From Mycolicibacterium lacusdiani (lineage in GTDB: Bacteria; Actinomycetota; Actinomycetes; Mycobacteriales; Mycobacteriaceae), in assembly GCF_021916785.1 (NCBI RefSeq), contig NZ_JAKCFC010000005.1, positions 186,001 through 250,000 of the forward strand: a stretch of DNA of 64,000 nucleotides, written 5' to 3'. The notes beneath the pieces are model-generated. The model ran no database searches. It was given only the letters and a program-made list of their open reading frames with translations, and was not told the origin of the DNA. A program made the translations under genes and the position numbers. This document shows positions 47,401 to 56,400 of the stretch, piece after piece (position 1 is the stretch's first letter; every line of letters starts with the position of its first letter).

Positions 47401-47698
47401 GTTCCTCGAGGAACTGCGACTCCTGCCGCGCGAGGACTGGGCGGCGCGGGTGCGTCGCTTGATCTCCGAGGAGATGAGCCTGATCCTGCGGCGCTCGGTC
47501 GACGCCGACCGGCCGCTGTCGGAGTACGGCCTCGACTCACTCGGGACGCTCGAGCTGCGCACGCGGCTCGAGGCCGAGACCGGGGTCCGCATCGGCTCGA
47601 CCGACGTCACCACGGTGCGTGCGTTGGCCGAGCGTCTGAGCGAGACGATCGCCAGCGCCATGAACATCGACAACGAATCCACGACGGTGTCGTCGTGA
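41402..47698 (+). CDS. Mas/Pks5-type iterative type I polyketide synthase
   Basis: A 2098-residue highly reducing synthase that should extend a fatty acyl starter with methylmalonyl-CoA to a multimethyl-branched acid. Domains in order: KS (Cys178 in SACSSS), AT (Ser628 in GHSMGEA), DH (His931 in DDHRVHDVAALPG), ER (SATGGVGQA near 1553), KR (VTGGLGGLG at 1755) and ACP (Ser2046 in GLDSLGTLEL). No thioesterase is present, so release needs an acyltransferase such as the PapA downstream. AGAGG precedes the GTG at 41402; a TTG three codons earlier is less likely. Position after lipL points to the Pks5 of LOS synthesis rather than Mas itself. Confidence 0.93.
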   Translation: MVDTLVTPVAVIGMGCRLPGGIDSPAALWEALLRGQDTVTKVPLDRWDAEEYYDPEPGVPGRSVSKWGAFIDDVAGFDADFFGINEREATAIDPQHRLLLETAWEAIEHAGIDPATIADSLTGVFIGMTHADYQLLAADAHAVEGPYGFTGNNFSLASGRIAYHLGVHGPAYTVDSACSSSLLSVHMACRSLHDGESDLALAGGVSIMLEPRKMSSGSAQGMLSPTGKCHAFDVNADGFVSGEGSAVLLLKRLDDALADGDRILAVVRGTAANQDGHTVNIAVPSRPAQVNVYRSALAAGGIDPETVGMVEAHGTGTPVGDPIEYASLAEVYGTAGPCALGSAKTNLGHGQSASGAIGLMKAILSLQHGTVPKNLHFTEMPDEMARIETNLFVPVETTPWPTNGHHPRRAAVSSYGLSGTNVHAVLEAAPEGQSTRRVEQNDLADAVSHGPKLFPLSATSVEELRRTAGRLADWVATQDADETTGLSDLAYTLARRRAHRPVRTVVIAADRAQLVSALREIADGDGPIEPAVGNGDHGPVWVFSGQGSQWAAMGKGLLATEPVFAAKIAEIEPLIEAESGFSVTEAMSSADVVTGIDRVQPTVFAVQVGLAATLAAYGVTPGAVIGHSMGEAAAAVVAGALSLADGVKVITRRSRLMATVSGSGAMASVELPAQQVLSELAARGVTDVVLSVVASPSSAVVGGAKESIRALIAEWDARGIMAREVAVDVASHSPQVDPILDDLTEALEDIEPMEPTVPYYSSTLYDPRDPADFDAYYWADNLRHAVRFAAAVQAALEDGFRVFGELSPHPLLTHAVDQNARSLDIRLAALASIRREQELPHGMREFVADLHGAGAAIDYSVLWPDGDLLDVPLPTWTHTHLMLTRDEQGHNAATVAIHPLLGAHVRLPETPERHVWQSDVGTVAQPWLDDHRVHDVAALPGAAYCEIALAAARQVLGDGASVRDVTFEQMLLLEEQTPLSAVASVTPTGVVEFTVKTHADDEEVQRASAVLQAADDGDQPTPYDVPDLLAAHPVRVEGQELRDFYAARGIGYGVAFGGLTAAHTADGPSVLAEVALPGSIRSQQGSFVAHPALLDACFQAVGAHPELFSDTSGALMLPLGVRELKAYASTRNAHYCLVRLTSVAPTGVEADIDVLDEHGNVLLTVSGLRLGTGVSEQGQRERRLNDRLLTIDWRRQDTPVADVAGTGAWMIIDTGVDSDPMAARLADVLKSRDADVTTLTWPADGDHATVAAGLRETLTARPFAGVVIVEDPQRADGDPVADGADHVRHLVRIARVIPEVPGEPPRFYVVTRGAQSVLSGEVPHLAQGGVRGLVRVLGMEQPSMRPTQIDVDDTTDAESIAAELLSGSDEDETAWREGQYYAARLNVTPLQAEERHTTVVHPERDGMRLQIRTPGDLQSAELVSYERTPPGPGQIEVAVSASNLNFADVLVAYGRYPSFEGRMPQLGADFAGVVTAVGAGVTDHQIGDRVAGISATGAWCTFVTCDANLAVRIPEDLPDATAAAVPSAHATAWYSLHDLARITAGDKVLIHSATGGVGQAAVAIAQAAGAEIYATAGSPERRKMLNDMGIDHVYDSRTVEFADQIRRDTDGYGVDIVLNSLPGAAQRAGLELLTFGGRFVEIGKRDIYGDTKMGLFPFRRNLSFYAVDLALLTLVTPDTLRSLLETIYQQIADGKLPPPQTTHYPLANGANAIRAMGAAEHTGKLVLDVPRAGQYAAVVPADRAPAFRSDGAYVVTGGLGGLGLFLAEMMAKSGCGRIVLNGRSTPSPEAQRVIDRIRRKGTEIEVELGDVAVPGTADRLVACATATGIPLRGVLHAAAVVEDATLANITDDLLDRDWAPKALGAWRLHEATTTASLDWFCGFSSAAAMVGSPGQGAYAAANSWLDSFARWRRSKGLPAQVIAWGAWAQIGAGQAMADNDGMAIDPEDGAYAFDALMRHTRVYSGYAPVAGAAWLTAFAQTSPFAEAFASLGQDRSGTSEFLEELRLLPREDWAARVRRLISEEMSLILRRSVDADRPLSEYGLDSLGTLELRTRLEAETGVRIGSTDVTTVRALAERLSETIASAMNIDNESTTVSS

Positions 47699-47757
47699 TG
47701 GCCCGATCAGCGCCGATGACGTCGCTCATTGCCAGACAACGAGCGGGGAAGAGATAA

Positions 47758-49245
47758 ATGGTTGCGATCAAGGCGATCCACGACTGGATAGGGACTTCGG
47801 GTGACGTCGTGTCCTGGCACCCGTCGCCCGCGAGCCGTGCGAAGGTGGCCAAGGCGCCGGTGAGCGACGTGCCGGTGAGTTATCAGCAGGCACAGCACAT
47901 CCGGGGTTACCTCAGCCATCTGGCCGGTGGCACCGACATGGCGCGACTCAACATCCCGGCCTGGGACATGCAGGGTCAGTGCGACGTGCGCGCGATGAGC
48001 CACGTCATCAACGCCTACCTGCGTCGTCACGACACGTACCACAGCTGGTTCGAGATGACCGACGACGACCAGATCGTCCGGCACACCGTTGCCAACCCCA
48101 GGGACATCAACTTCGTGCCGACCAAGCACGGCGAGATGACGGCGTCGCAGTGGCGCGAGCACGTGCTCAGCACGCCGGATCCACTGCAGTGGGACTGCTT
48201 CTCGTTCGGCATCATTCAGCGTGCCGACCACTTCACGTTCTACATCAGCATCGACCACGTCCATACCGACGCGATGTTCATGGGGATCGTGCTGGTCGAG
48301 ATCCACATGATGTACGCGGCGCTCGCCGCAGGATCCGCGCCGATTCCGCTGCCGGCCGCCGGTAGCTACGACGACTACTGCGTCCGTCAGCGCGACTACC
48401 TCGCCGCGCTCACGGCGGAGACGCCCGCCGTTCGGGAGTGGGTCGAGTTCGCTGCGCACAACGACGGCACGTTGCCGCACTTTCCCTTCCCCCTCGGTGA
48501 TCCGCCGTGGTCGGTGTCGGGTGACCTCCTCACCGTGCGGTTGCTGGACAAGCAGCAGTCCGATCGCTTCGAAGCCGCGTGCACCGCGGCGGGTGCGCGG
48601 TTCATCGGTGGCGTATTCGCTTGCGCTGCAATGGCGCAGCAGGTGCTGACCGGCTCCACGGAGTACCACGTCATTACCCCGACCACGACGCGGCAAACGC
48701 CCGAGGAGTTCCAGACCACCGGGTGGTTCACCGGCGTGGTGCCGATCTCGGTGGACGTCGATCCGGCGTCGTTCGGGGACACCGCCCGTGCTGCGCAGAA
48801 GTCGTTCGACGGTCGCATGTACATGGCGGACGTGCCGTTCGACCGGGTACTTGAGTTGGCCGATCCCGAGCTGGGGCTGCACAGCCCGCCGCCCGGCGTG
48901 CCCATGGTGTCGTTCCTCGACGCCGGTCTGCCCCCGCTGTCCGCCAGCATCATCGCGGAGTGGGAACGGATGAACGGCAGGGTGTTCGGCGATGCGCGCT
49001 CGGCCTACCAGATCGGCCTGTGGGTCAACCGCGGTGAGCGGGAGACCACCGTCACGGTGGCGTACCCGAACAACCCGATCGCCCGCGAGTCCATCGACCG
49101 GTACCTCGAGGCGATGACCGCCATCTACGTCGGTGTCGCCGACGGCGCCGTGCACGGCCGCACCCGCGGGCACGTGGGTCACGGAGACTCCAAGCACCAC
49201 AACGGTGTCCGCGACCGCGAGCCGGTACCGGCGGCCAAGAGCTGA
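47758..49245 (+). CDS. PapA-type polyketide-associated acyltransferase (PapA3/PapA4-like)
   Basis: A 495-residue member of the condensation-like acyltransferases that transfer the finished polyketide from the synthase to a sugar such as trehalose. The catalytic motif HxxxD is His167-V-H-T-Asp171. Start and fold markers are HDWIGTSGDVVSWHPSP, DVPVSYQQAQHIRGY and YQIGLWVNRGE, the counterpart of the DFGWG motif. It begins 59 bases after the PKS. The C-terminal tail is His/Gly/Lys-rich. Which hydroxyl it acylates cannot be told from sequence. Confidence 0.88.
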   Translation: MVAIKAIHDWIGTSGDVVSWHPSPASRAKVAKAPVSDVPVSYQQAQHIRGYLSHLAGGTDMARLNIPAWDMQGQCDVRAMSHVINAYLRRHDTYHSWFEMTDDDQIVRHTVANPRDINFVPTKHGEMTASQWREHVLSTPDPLQWDCFSFGIIQRADHFTFYISIDHVHTDAMFMGIVLVEIHMMYAALAAGSAPIPLPAAGSYDDYCVRQRDYLAALTAETPAVREWVEFAAHNDGTLPHFPFPLGDPPWSVSGDLLTVRLLDKQQSDRFEAACTAAGARFIGGVFACAAMAQQVLTGSTEYHVITPTTTRQTPEEFQTTGWFTGVVPISVDVDPASFGDTARAAQKSFDGRMYMADVPFDRVLELADPELGLHSPPPGVPMVSFLDAGLPPLSASIIAEWERMNGRVFGDARSAYQIGLWVNRGERETTVTVAYPNNPIARESIDRYLEAMTAIYVGVADGAVHGRTRGHVGHGDSKHHNGVRDREPVPAAKS

Positions 49246-49247
49246 GC

Positions 49248-50615
49248 ATGGCAGTTCCGCAGACTCGGGAGCAGCCCGACCATCTGCTCGAGTTCGTCGA
49301 TCAGGCGTTGTTCCTGGGCTTGCGGGCCACGGGGCAGGCCGCCGCCATGCAGATGGTGTGGGTGTACGACCATCCGGTGGACTGGGACGAACTCCGGCGA
49401 TTCCACCGCGACTTCGGGTATGGCATGGCGGGCAGGCTGATCGAGCCCTCGCCGCTGCCGTTCGGTCGGCACCGGTGGGTCTCCGCACTCGGTCCGGCGG
49501 CACCGCTCGAGGTGGTCGCCGACCCACGGCCGCGCTCGGAACTCAGCGACTGGCTCGACGAGCACTCGCAGCGGCCCATCGATCCCGAACACGGACCGGC
49601 CTGGCACATGGGCGTCCTGCCCATGACCGACGGGTCGACCGCAGTGAGCCTGGTCGGATCGCACTGCATCGGTGACGGTGGCGCCGCGTTGCTCGCGGTC
49701 TTCGAGGCGGTGGCGGGGACCCGTCGCGACCTCGGGTATCCGCCGCCCCGATCGCGGGCCAAACGGGCGGCGATCGTCGAGGATCTACGCCAAACTGCAA
49801 GGGACGCACCGCAACTGGGACGGACGCTGGTCACCGCCGCCAAGTTCCTCAACGGCAGGCGCAAGGAGCGCAAGGAGTCTGCGGGCGCGTCCAAGCAGAA
49901 GTCCGAGCAGCGCCACCCGGACACCCCGGTCGTGGTGCCGGTCGTGTCGGCGTTCGTGTCCCTCGATGACTGGGATGCCCGTGCGGCCGAGCTGGGTGGC
50001 AACAGTCACTCGATGCTGGCCGGGGTGGCAGCGCGGTTGGCCATCCTGCAGGGCAGGGAACTCGCCGACGACGGCACGGTCGGGCTCATCGTCCCGATCA
50101 ACGACCGCACGCTCGAGGACACCCGTGCCAACGCGGTCACGCTGGCCTACGTGCGCGCCGACCCCACATACGTCACCAAGGACCTGTCCGAGACGCGAAC
50201 GGCGATCCGACAGGCTTTGCAGGTGATGCGCGAAGGGCCGGACACGACGTTCGAGTTGCTGCCGCTGACCCCGTTCATCCCGAAGGTCGCCGTGCGCCAA
50301 TCGGCCGACCTCGCTTTCGGTTTCACCGCACAACCCGTGTCGTGCTCCAATCTCGGCGACCTGCCCGTCGACGTCGCCCGCCCGGACGGAACCGTCGCCG
50401 AGCGGGTGATGCTGCGCGGCATCGACCAGCACGTCACCCGCCGGGTGCTCGAGGAGCGGCAGGGGCTGCTGACGGTCGTCGGCGCGAGAATCGACGGCAA
50501 GGTGACGCTGACCATCGTCGCCTACCAGCCCGGGTCGGAGAACACCAAGGCCGCTCTGCGCGAGCGCGTCACCGCTGCGCTCGCGGAGTTCGGGCTCGGT
50601 GGGGAAGTCCTGTGA
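49248..50615 (+). CDS. HxxxD acyltransferase, condensation-domain / WS-DGAT-like, copy 1
   Basis: A 455-residue protein with HCIGDGG, giving His139 and Asp143 of an HxxxDG motif. It is not a close match to the PapA upstream: its N-terminus (FVDQALFLGLRATGQAAAMQMVWVYDHPVDWDELRRFH) and the late VSCSNLGDLP and QHVTRRVLEERQGLLTVV are nearer to wax-ester-synthase-like condensation folds. It begins two bases after the papA stop and overlaps the next gene by GTGA. I infer a further O- or N-acylation of the same glycolipid; no substrate can be named. Confidence 0.75.
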   Translation: MAVPQTREQPDHLLEFVDQALFLGLRATGQAAAMQMVWVYDHPVDWDELRRFHRDFGYGMAGRLIEPSPLPFGRHRWVSALGPAAPLEVVADPRPRSELSDWLDEHSQRPIDPEHGPAWHMGVLPMTDGSTAVSLVGSHCIGDGGAALLAVFEAVAGTRRDLGYPPPRSRAKRAAIVEDLRQTARDAPQLGRTLVTAAKFLNGRRKERKESAGASKQKSEQRHPDTPVVVPVVSAFVSLDDWDARAAELGGNSHSMLAGVAARLAILQGRELADDGTVGLIVPINDRTLEDTRANAVTLAYVRADPTYVTKDLSETRTAIRQALQVMREGPDTTFELLPLTPFIPKVAVRQSADLAFGFTAQPVSCSNLGDLPVDVARPDGTVAERVMLRGIDQHVTRRVLEERQGLLTVVGARIDGKVTLTIVAYQPGSENTKAALRERVTAALAEFGLGGEVL

Positions 50616-51961
50616 GCCGAGGTCGTCTCAGCGGCAGTGACGACCGTCTGGCCTACATCGACCAGGCGACGTACCTGTCGTTCGAGGCCACCGGGCGTCA
50701 ACAGCTGGCCCAGTTCGTCTGGGTGTACGAGCGCCCAGTCGACATGGCCGGCATCCGGCGCTTTCACGCCCACTTCGGCCAGGGGTTGGCGGCTCGGCTG
50801 ATCGAGCACTCCGTCCTGCCCTTCGGCCGCCACCGCTGGGTGTCGGCAGCCGGGGCGCCCGCGCCACTGGACGTCGCCGACACGCGGCCACCGGGCCAAC
50901 TCGGCGCGTGGATCGAGGAGCGGTCGCAGACCCCGGTCGATCCCGTGCACGGCCCCGGGTGGCATCTCGGCGTGCTGCCGATGAGCGACGGCACGTCCGC
51001 GGTGACCCTGGTGCTGTCGCACTGCCTACTCGACGGCGGCGGTTCACTGCTGGCCATGGCCGAGGCCGTCGAGGGCAGACGCCGCGACTTCGGCTACGAC
51101 ATGCCCGCGCGGCGGCCCCGGCGGAATCGTTTCACGTCCGACGTTCGGCAGGTCGCGCGCGATCTCCCGGACTTCGGTCGGACGGTCGTGCACGCCGCCA
51201 AGTTCGCCTACGGCAAGCGCGGCGAGATCTCCTCGTCCGGCGCATCCCGGCCGCCGGCTGCGCACGTGCCCGACGGCGACGTCGTGCTGCCTGCGGTGTC
51301 CGCGATCGTCGACGCACGGGATTGGGATGCGCGCGCCGAAGCGCTTGGTGGTACGACGTATTCGCTGCTCGCGGGGTTCGGGGCGTTGCTGGGCAAGCGG
51401 CTCGGCCGGGTTCGCGACGACGGTGCGGTGACCACCCTGATCGCCATCAGTGACCGGGCCGGCGACGACGACCTGCGCGGCAACGCGATGAAGATCGCCA
51501 CGGCGACGATCGACCCGTCCGACGTGACCACCGACCTCGCCGGGGCCAGATCTGCTGTGCGAGAGGCCTTCGCCATGGTGCGCGACGTCCCCGACGACAC
51601 CCACCTGCTGCTGCCCATCACGCCCTACGTGCCGAAGCGGGCAGTCCGGCGCACCGCCGACGTGTTGTTCGGTGACCTCCCCGTGTCCTGTTCGAACCTC
51701 GGCGAGGTACCGGCGGAGATGACGCGAATCGACGGCAGCGCTGCCGATTACGTCCTGTTCCGGCCCATGGACCAGAACGTCTCGCGCGCCACGATCGAGC
51801 GCACCGGGGGCCAGTTGGTCCTCGCGGCAGGCCGCACGGCGACCTTCATCTCGATCGGTGTCGTCGGCTACGAGGTGGGTGCCGACAACACGCGAGAGTG
51901 GCTGGGGGACCGGGTGACCGAGACGCTCGCCACGCTGGAGCTCAAGGCGACGATCATCTAG
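50612..51961 (+). CDS. HxxxD acyltransferase, condensation-domain / WS-DGAT-like, copy 2
   Basis: A 449-residue paralogue of the preceding gene, sharing LPFGRHRWVSA, GxWHLGVLPMSDG, DDWDAR-like (ARDWDAR) and VSCSNLGEVP. The motif HCLLDGG contains His137 and Asp141. The GTG at 50612 overlaps the upstream stop by GTGA. The pair clearly arose by tandem duplication and has diverged across the whole length, so distinct acyl donors or positions are plausible. Its TAG shares one CTAG (51958-51961) with the stop of the convergent glycosyltransferase. Confidence 0.75.
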   Translation: MSRGRLSGSDDRLAYIDQATYLSFEATGRQQLAQFVWVYERPVDMAGIRRFHAHFGQGLAARLIEHSVLPFGRHRWVSAAGAPAPLDVADTRPPGQLGAWIEERSQTPVDPVHGPGWHLGVLPMSDGTSAVTLVLSHCLLDGGGSLLAMAEAVEGRRRDFGYDMPARRPRRNRFTSDVRQVARDLPDFGRTVVHAAKFAYGKRGEISSSGASRPPAAHVPDGDVVLPAVSAIVDARDWDARAEALGGTTYSLLAGFGALLGKRLGRVRDDGAVTTLIAISDRAGDDDLRGNAMKIATATIDPSDVTTDLAGARSAVREAFAMVRDVPDDTHLLLPITPYVPKRAVRRTADVLFGDLPVSCSNLGEVPAEMTRIDGSAADYVLFRPMDQNVSRATIERTGGQLVLAAGRTATFISIGVVGYEVGADNTREWLGDRVTETLATLELKATII

Positions 51962-53211
51962 TCGCGCCCCCGGCCTGCCGCCTCCTCGAGGAGGTCTGCC
52001 GTGGTCGACGCGGCACGCGCGGGCGATGTCATCCTGGTGGCGGCCTCGCGTGCGCGCTCCTGACATGCCGGGCTCAGCGCGGTCCGCAACGCCTTGGTCA
52101 ACGAGCGGGCATCGGTGCTCGAGAAGCGCCGGGCCACCCCGACTCCCAGGCGATTGAGCTTCCCCGCCCACACCGGCTGATCGGCGGACACCCATAGCAC
52201 CACCGTCGGCACCCCCGAGCGGACGCTCGCGGCCACGGTGCCTGCGCCACCGTGGTGCACCACTGCGCGGCAGGCCGGGAAGACCTTCGAGTGATTCACC
52301 GCGCCGACCAGTTTGACGTGTTCGCTGCGTGGCAGGTCGGCGACGTCCCACACGCCGCTGCTGATCAGCGCACGTTCGCCGAGATCGGCACACACGGCGG
52401 TGATCATGGCGACGGCGTCGGCGGGTGACTCGACCGGCATGCTGCCGAAACCGAAGTAGATCGGTGGAGTGCCCGCGGCAATCCAGGCCAGGACGTCATC
52501 GTCGTCGGCAGCCGGCAGTTCGAGCGACAGCGACCCGACCAGGGGCCGAACGCCCCGCCACTCCTCGGTGAGTCCGGGGAAGAACACCTCGTCGTAGGCC
52601 TGGATTTCCAGCGCGCCGCCCTCGACGATGCGGCGGATGGCGCGCGTCTTTGCCGGCGGTAGCCCGAGCGCCATGCGCTGGGCGTTCTCCGCCTTACTCA
52701 GGACCTTCCAGTGCGCCCATTCCGCAGTCGACCAGCCGGCGTGCAGCACCGGCCGGGGTAGCGGAACCGGGAGCACCTGGCCGTTCTCACGGCACGGGAA
52801 GTAGTGCAGTGCCGCGAGCGGAATGTGCAGCGCTTCGGCCACATTGGCCGCGACCTCCTGATACGTGGTGCCGGTGAGGATCAGATCGGCGTCCTTGGCG
52901 TTGGCCACCAAGGTTTCGTTCATCTCCGACCAGCCCTCGGTGACGTACTCGCGACTGCGCCGCAACACCGTCATCGGGTTCTGAAACTTCCACCAGTCCT
53001 TGAAGATGTCGGCTTCCAGCTGCTGCTGCGAGTCGACCCCGTACGTTGCCGCAGGCCCGAGGCCGACGGACTCGACGAACGCGGTCAGGTTGGGGGGCAC
53101 GGCCATGCGCACGCGGTGCCCCCGGCGCTGGAGTTCGAGTGCTGCGGCCGCGCACGGCTCGACGTCGCCGCGAGTGCCGTGCACTGCGATCACGAACGTC
53201 TTCGGCGTCAC
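51958..53211 (-). CDS. GT1-family glycosyltransferase (Rv1524/Rv1526c-like)
   Basis: A 417-residue UGT-fold glycosyltransferase, GT-B type, of the kind that adds rhamnose or other deoxysugars to mycobacterial GPL and LOS. It begins FVIAVHGTRGDVEPCAAAALELQRRGHRVRMA and carries the C-terminal donor site VVHHGGAGTVAASVRSGVPTVVL with SADQPVWAGKL. The GTG at 53211 gives the family's length; an ATG at 53328 would add 39 residues with no family resemblance. It is the only minus-strand gene in this part of the locus and is divergent from mmpL. Confidence 0.85.
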   Translation of the reverse strand: MTPKTFVIAVHGTRGDVEPCAAAALELQRRGHRVRMAVPPNLTAFVESVGLGPAATYGVDSQQQLEADIFKDWWKFQNPMTVLRRSREYVTEGWSEMNETLVANAKDADLILTGTTYQEVAANVAEALHIPLAALHYFPCRENGQVLPVPLPRPVLHAGWSTAEWAHWKVLSKAENAQRMALGLPPAKTRAIRRIVEGGALEIQAYDEVFFPGLTEEWRGVRPLVGSLSLELPAADDDDVLAWIAAGTPPIYFGFGSMPVESPADAVAMITAVCADLGERALISSGVWDVADLPRSEHVKLVGAVNHSKVFPACRAVVHHGGAGTVAASVRSGVPTVVLWVSADQPVWAGKLNRLGVGVARRFSSTDARSLTKALRTALSPACQERAREAATRMTSPARAASTTADLLEEAAGRGRD

Positions 53212-53388
53212 CGCGCAGCCGATCCGGGGCTGAACACGGATTTCGCCGATTGGTATGAAAGAGCGTTGTTTTGGAACGACTTTCCCGATTTCGCACGAAG
53301 CACACACGATTACAGCACGTCCCGACAATGCACGTTGCTGAGAGACGCCTGAGGCGACACGTCAACCGCGGACTGACGGTAGCTGGTC

Positions 53389-53398
53389 GGTGTAACCT
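53389..53398 (+). promoter_or_regulatory. GGTGTAACCT element at the mmpL start
   Basis: The 10-base element lies 4 bases before the mmpL ATG; its TGTAAC could be a -10 for leaderless initiation. The identical sequence occurs at 41180-41189 in the leader of the PKS, which suggests a shared control element. Confidence 0.3.
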
Positions 53399-53401
53399 CA
53401 C

Positions 53402-56400
53402 ATGGTGTTCAGCCGCGCCGATAGCCGTGGCGCCTCTGTACATGGGGCGTTCGAATCGCTTGGGCGATTCGTGGTTCGGCGACCCATCGCGATCCTCGTC
53501 TTCTGGGTGTCGCTGGCCGTCGTGCTCTTCCTGACGATCAGCCCCCTGCTCGTGGTGTCGCAGAAGAATCCGCCCGCCCTCCTGCCGGAGGGTTCACCGA
53601 TGCTCGCGTCGACCGCGCTGATGAAGGAGGCCTTCAAGGGGGCTGATGGCGGCAACGTTGCGGTCGTCGTGCTGTCGAAGGACGACGAACTGACCCCCGC
53701 GGACGAGGAGGTGTACCGGCGGCTCGTCGAGGCACTGGCCACCGACAAGACCAACGTGAAGTCGACCCAGAACTTCGTGGCGATCCCCGAACTCCGCCAG
53801 GCGATGACGAGCGAGGACAAGCAGGCCTGGACCCTGCCGATCAGCTTGGCGGGAACGATGGGTTCCGGGTCGGGCCAGAAGGCGTACCGCGCTGCCCTGA
53901 AGATCGTCGAGGAGTCGACGGCAGGATCGGCGCTGCAAGTCAACGTCGTGGGCGGAGCGGCGACGTTCGACGACCTGAACGAGATCGGCGCCCGCGACCA
54001 GCTGATCATCGAGATCTCCACGGTCGTCACGATTCTGACGATCTTGATCATCGTCTATCGCAACCTGGTCGCGATGTTGATGCCGCTGATCACGATCGGC
54101 ATCTCGATGGCCGTCGCGCAGCAGGTGGTCGCCGGGCTGGGTGAGTTGGGCCTGCCACTGGGCCCGCAGACGATGATCTTGATGACCGGCATGATGATGG
54201 GCGCCGGGGTCGACTACGCGGTGTTCCTGTTCAGCCGATATCAGGAATGTCTGCGCAACGGGATGGGCTCGGACGAAGCCGTCATCCGATCGATCGCGAC
54301 GATCGGCGAGGTGATCACGGGCTCGGCGGCGACGGTTGCCCTGACCTTCATGGGCCTGTCGTTCGCGACCCTCGGCGTGTTCCTCACCGTGGGTCCGTCG
54401 CTGGCGGTCACCATCCTGATCGGCGTGCTGGGTTCGCTGACGGTCCTGCCTGCCCTCATGGTGCTCGCCGGGCGGCGCGGCTGGATAAAGGTCAAGAAGG
54501 ACCTCACGGGGCGCTTCTGGCGCAAGTCCGCCGTGCACATCGTCCGACGGCCGAGGATCCACCTCGTTGCGAGCCTGGCGGTGCTGCTGGCGCTGGCTGC
54601 CTGTACCGCCTTCGTGCAGTACAACTACGACGACCGCAAGAACATCCCGGCCGACGCGGCGAGCAACAGGGGCTACGACGCCCTGACCAAGCACTTTCCG
54701 GTCAGTACCACGATGCAGCAGTTCATCATGGTCCACGACCCGAACGTCGACCTCCGGTCGCCGAAGTCGTTGGCGGACCTGGAGCAGATGGCGCAGCGGG
54801 TCTCCCAGGTGCCGGGCATCGACATGGTGCGCGGTATCACGCGTCCCACCGGCGAGATGCTGAACGAGGCGAAGTCCACCTATCAGGCCGGCGAGGTCGG
54901 CTCCAAGCTGGCCGACGCGTCCGGGCTGATCGAGGACAACAACAACAACCTGAACCTGCTGAGCAATGGCGCGCGCCAACTCGCCGACGTGCACAAACAG
55001 TTCCGCGACCAGGTGCTCGGCTCGTTCGCGTCGATCCGCGAAGTGGTCGGCGGGCTGATCGCCATCAAGGAGGCCATGGGTGACGACGTCACCTTCGCCG
55101 AACTCGAGCAACAGGCGGGCCTGCTGGCGAACATGCAGTCGGTGGGCGATTCGCTGGGCGACAGCCTCGAGCAGGTCACCGACGCCTACCGGTCGTCGAA
55201 GTCGATGCTCGTCGCGCTCAACAACAACGTTGCGTGCAACATCGATCCAGCGTGCGTGGCGGCTCGGGCCGAGCTGCAACGCCGGGTGGACGGCTACAAC
55301 GAGGCCGACGTCGCCTACCTGGAGGCGCTGAGCAGGGGCCTGAAGGAGACCAAGGGCACCGATCGCGTCGACGACGTCATCCGCGACGTCGGATCCAACC
55401 TCGAACGCGCGCTGGGGGGCCTGCAGCAGCTCGGGATCGAGGACGAGGACGACCTCGACCGCAGGTTGGGCGAGCTGCGTACCAGCGTGAATCAGCTCGC
55501 TGACTCGAGTAATCAGCTGGCGGACGGCGTCAAGCTGTTGGTCGATCAGACGCGGAACATGGGTGGCGGCCTCGATCAGGCCTCGAGCTTTTTGCTGGCG
55601 ATGAAGCGCGATGCCGCCGACCCGGCCATGTCCGGCTTCTACATCCCACCGCAGATCCTTACGCAGAAGGAGTTCCAGAAGGCGGCGGAGCTCTTCGTCT
55701 CCGAGGACGGGCACACCGTCCGCTATCTGGTTCAGACGGCGTTGAACCCGTTCGGCGTCGAGGCGATGGACCAGGTCGATGACATCGTCGACGCTGCCAA
55801 CAGTGCGCGGCCGAACACGAGCCTGCAGAACGCCGACATCAGGATGGTCGGGTTCTCGGCGTTCAACAACGAAATGCGCAATCACTACAACGCGGACCTG
55901 CGCTACATCATCATCATGACGCTGGTCGTCGTCTTCCTGATCCTGGCGTTGATCCTGCGGGCGGTGGTGGCGCCGGTCTACCTGATGCTCTCGGTGGTGC
56001 TGTCCTACGTGTCCGCGATGGGCATCGGCGTGCTGTTCTTCCAGGTCATCCTGGGTCAGGACATCTATTGGAGCGTCGGGGGGATGGCGTTCCTCGTGCT
56101 GGTCGCGGTGGGTGCCGACTACAACCTGCTGCTCATCTCCCGCATCCGCGACGAGGCGAAACTCGGTGTGCCGTCCGCGGTGATCAAGACCGTGGGCGCC
56201 ACCGGCGGTGTGATCACGTCGGCCGGGCTCATCTTCGCGGCGTCGATGCTGGCGTTGACGGTGAGCAGCCTTGCGACCGTGGTGCAGCTTGGTTTCATCA
56301 TCGGCGTCGGGTTGCTGCTCGACACCTTCATCGTGCGGACGATCACGGTGCCTGCCCTGGCCGTGATGGTGGGCGACGCCAACTGGTGGCCGTCGAAGAC

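Noticed and set aside
41402..47698. Assignment of the PKS as Mas of the phthiocerol lipid locus
   Set aside because: Domain order fits Mas, but the neighbours (lipL on the left, three acyltransferases, GT1, mmpL12-like, ugd) fit an LOS-type Pks5 locus; no ppsA-E, fadD28 or tesA is seen.
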